Origin: Rubripirellula sp.
GTDB taxonomy: Bacteria; Planctomycetota; Planctomycetia; Pirellulales; Pirellulaceae
Direction: 5' to 3'
DNA length: 5,422 bases
Assembly: GCA_029287555.1 (NCBI GenBank)
Contig: JARFQX010000004.1
Coordinates: 1-5,422, forward strand
In this document: in pieces, positions 5,410 to 5,422 of the stretch
Layout: every line of letters starts with the position of its first letter
Numbering within the stretch: the stretch's first letter is position 1
The notes under the pieces: generated by a model
Seen by the model: only the letters and a program-made list of their open reading frames with translations
What the model was told of the DNA's origin: nothing
Databases searched by the model: none
Made by a program: the position numbers and the translations under genes

Positions 5410-5422
5410 CTGTCTCTTATAC
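5410..5422. other. Untrimmed Tn5/Nextera mosaic-end adapter at the window edge
   Basis: The last 13 bases, CTGTCTCTTATAC, equal the first 13 of the 19-base Tn5 mosaic-end adapter CTGTCTCTTATACACATCT used in transposase-based library preparation. The match ends exactly at the window edge, as expected for read-through adapter left on a contig end. These bases should not be treated as genomic, and the residues they add to the open minus-strand frame are spurious. Confidence 0.9.

Overview
The window looks like a piece of a planctomycete genome, probably Pirellulaceae (Rhodopirellula-like). The main reason is the gene at 1584-2876. It joins an N-terminal GYF_2-type domain, one membrane helix and an SHD1-type (SLA1 homology 1) domain, a combination I associate mainly with that phylum. 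Moderate GC, weak or absent Shine-Dalgarno sites, wide spacers and several exported or membrane proteins without a recognisable pathway fit too. This is inferred from protein families; there is no rRNA or other marker in the window.

Layout, left to right. Positions 1-280 hold no gene I can name, only a both-strand coding-like stretch and a 9-bp inverted repeat starting at base 1. Positions 281-409 are a tandem array of a 20-bp unit, six copies plus a 9-base partial. The array runs into the 3' end of a minus-strand FkbM-family methyltransferase gene (392-1156) and supplies its last five codons and stop. A 427-bp spacer with a 7-bp inverted repeat separates this gene from the divergently transcribed GYF/TM/SHD1 gene (1584-2876). 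After a 291-bp spacer with a strong hairpin comes a small exported coiled-coil protein (3168-3689) whose C-terminus resembles half of a secretin N-type domain. It converges, with a 44-bp gap, on a minus-strand exported protein with a small Sm/SH3-like beta domain (3734-4432). Upstream of that on the same strand is a membrane-anchored protein (4644 to about 5408), possibly with a Coa1-like domain, whose 5' end is cut off by the window edge.

The last 13 bases (5410-5422) match the beginning of the Tn5/Nextera mosaic-end adapter, so the right edge is very likely a contig end with untrimmed adapter.

The genes do not form an obvious single pathway. The FkbM enzyme suggests glycan or small-molecule O-methylation; the other four are cell-envelope proteins of unknown role. 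I see no defence system, CRISPR array, RNA gene, intact insertion sequence or biosynthetic cluster. The most unusual items are the tandem array acting as a gene terminus and the coiled-coil/secretin-like protein.
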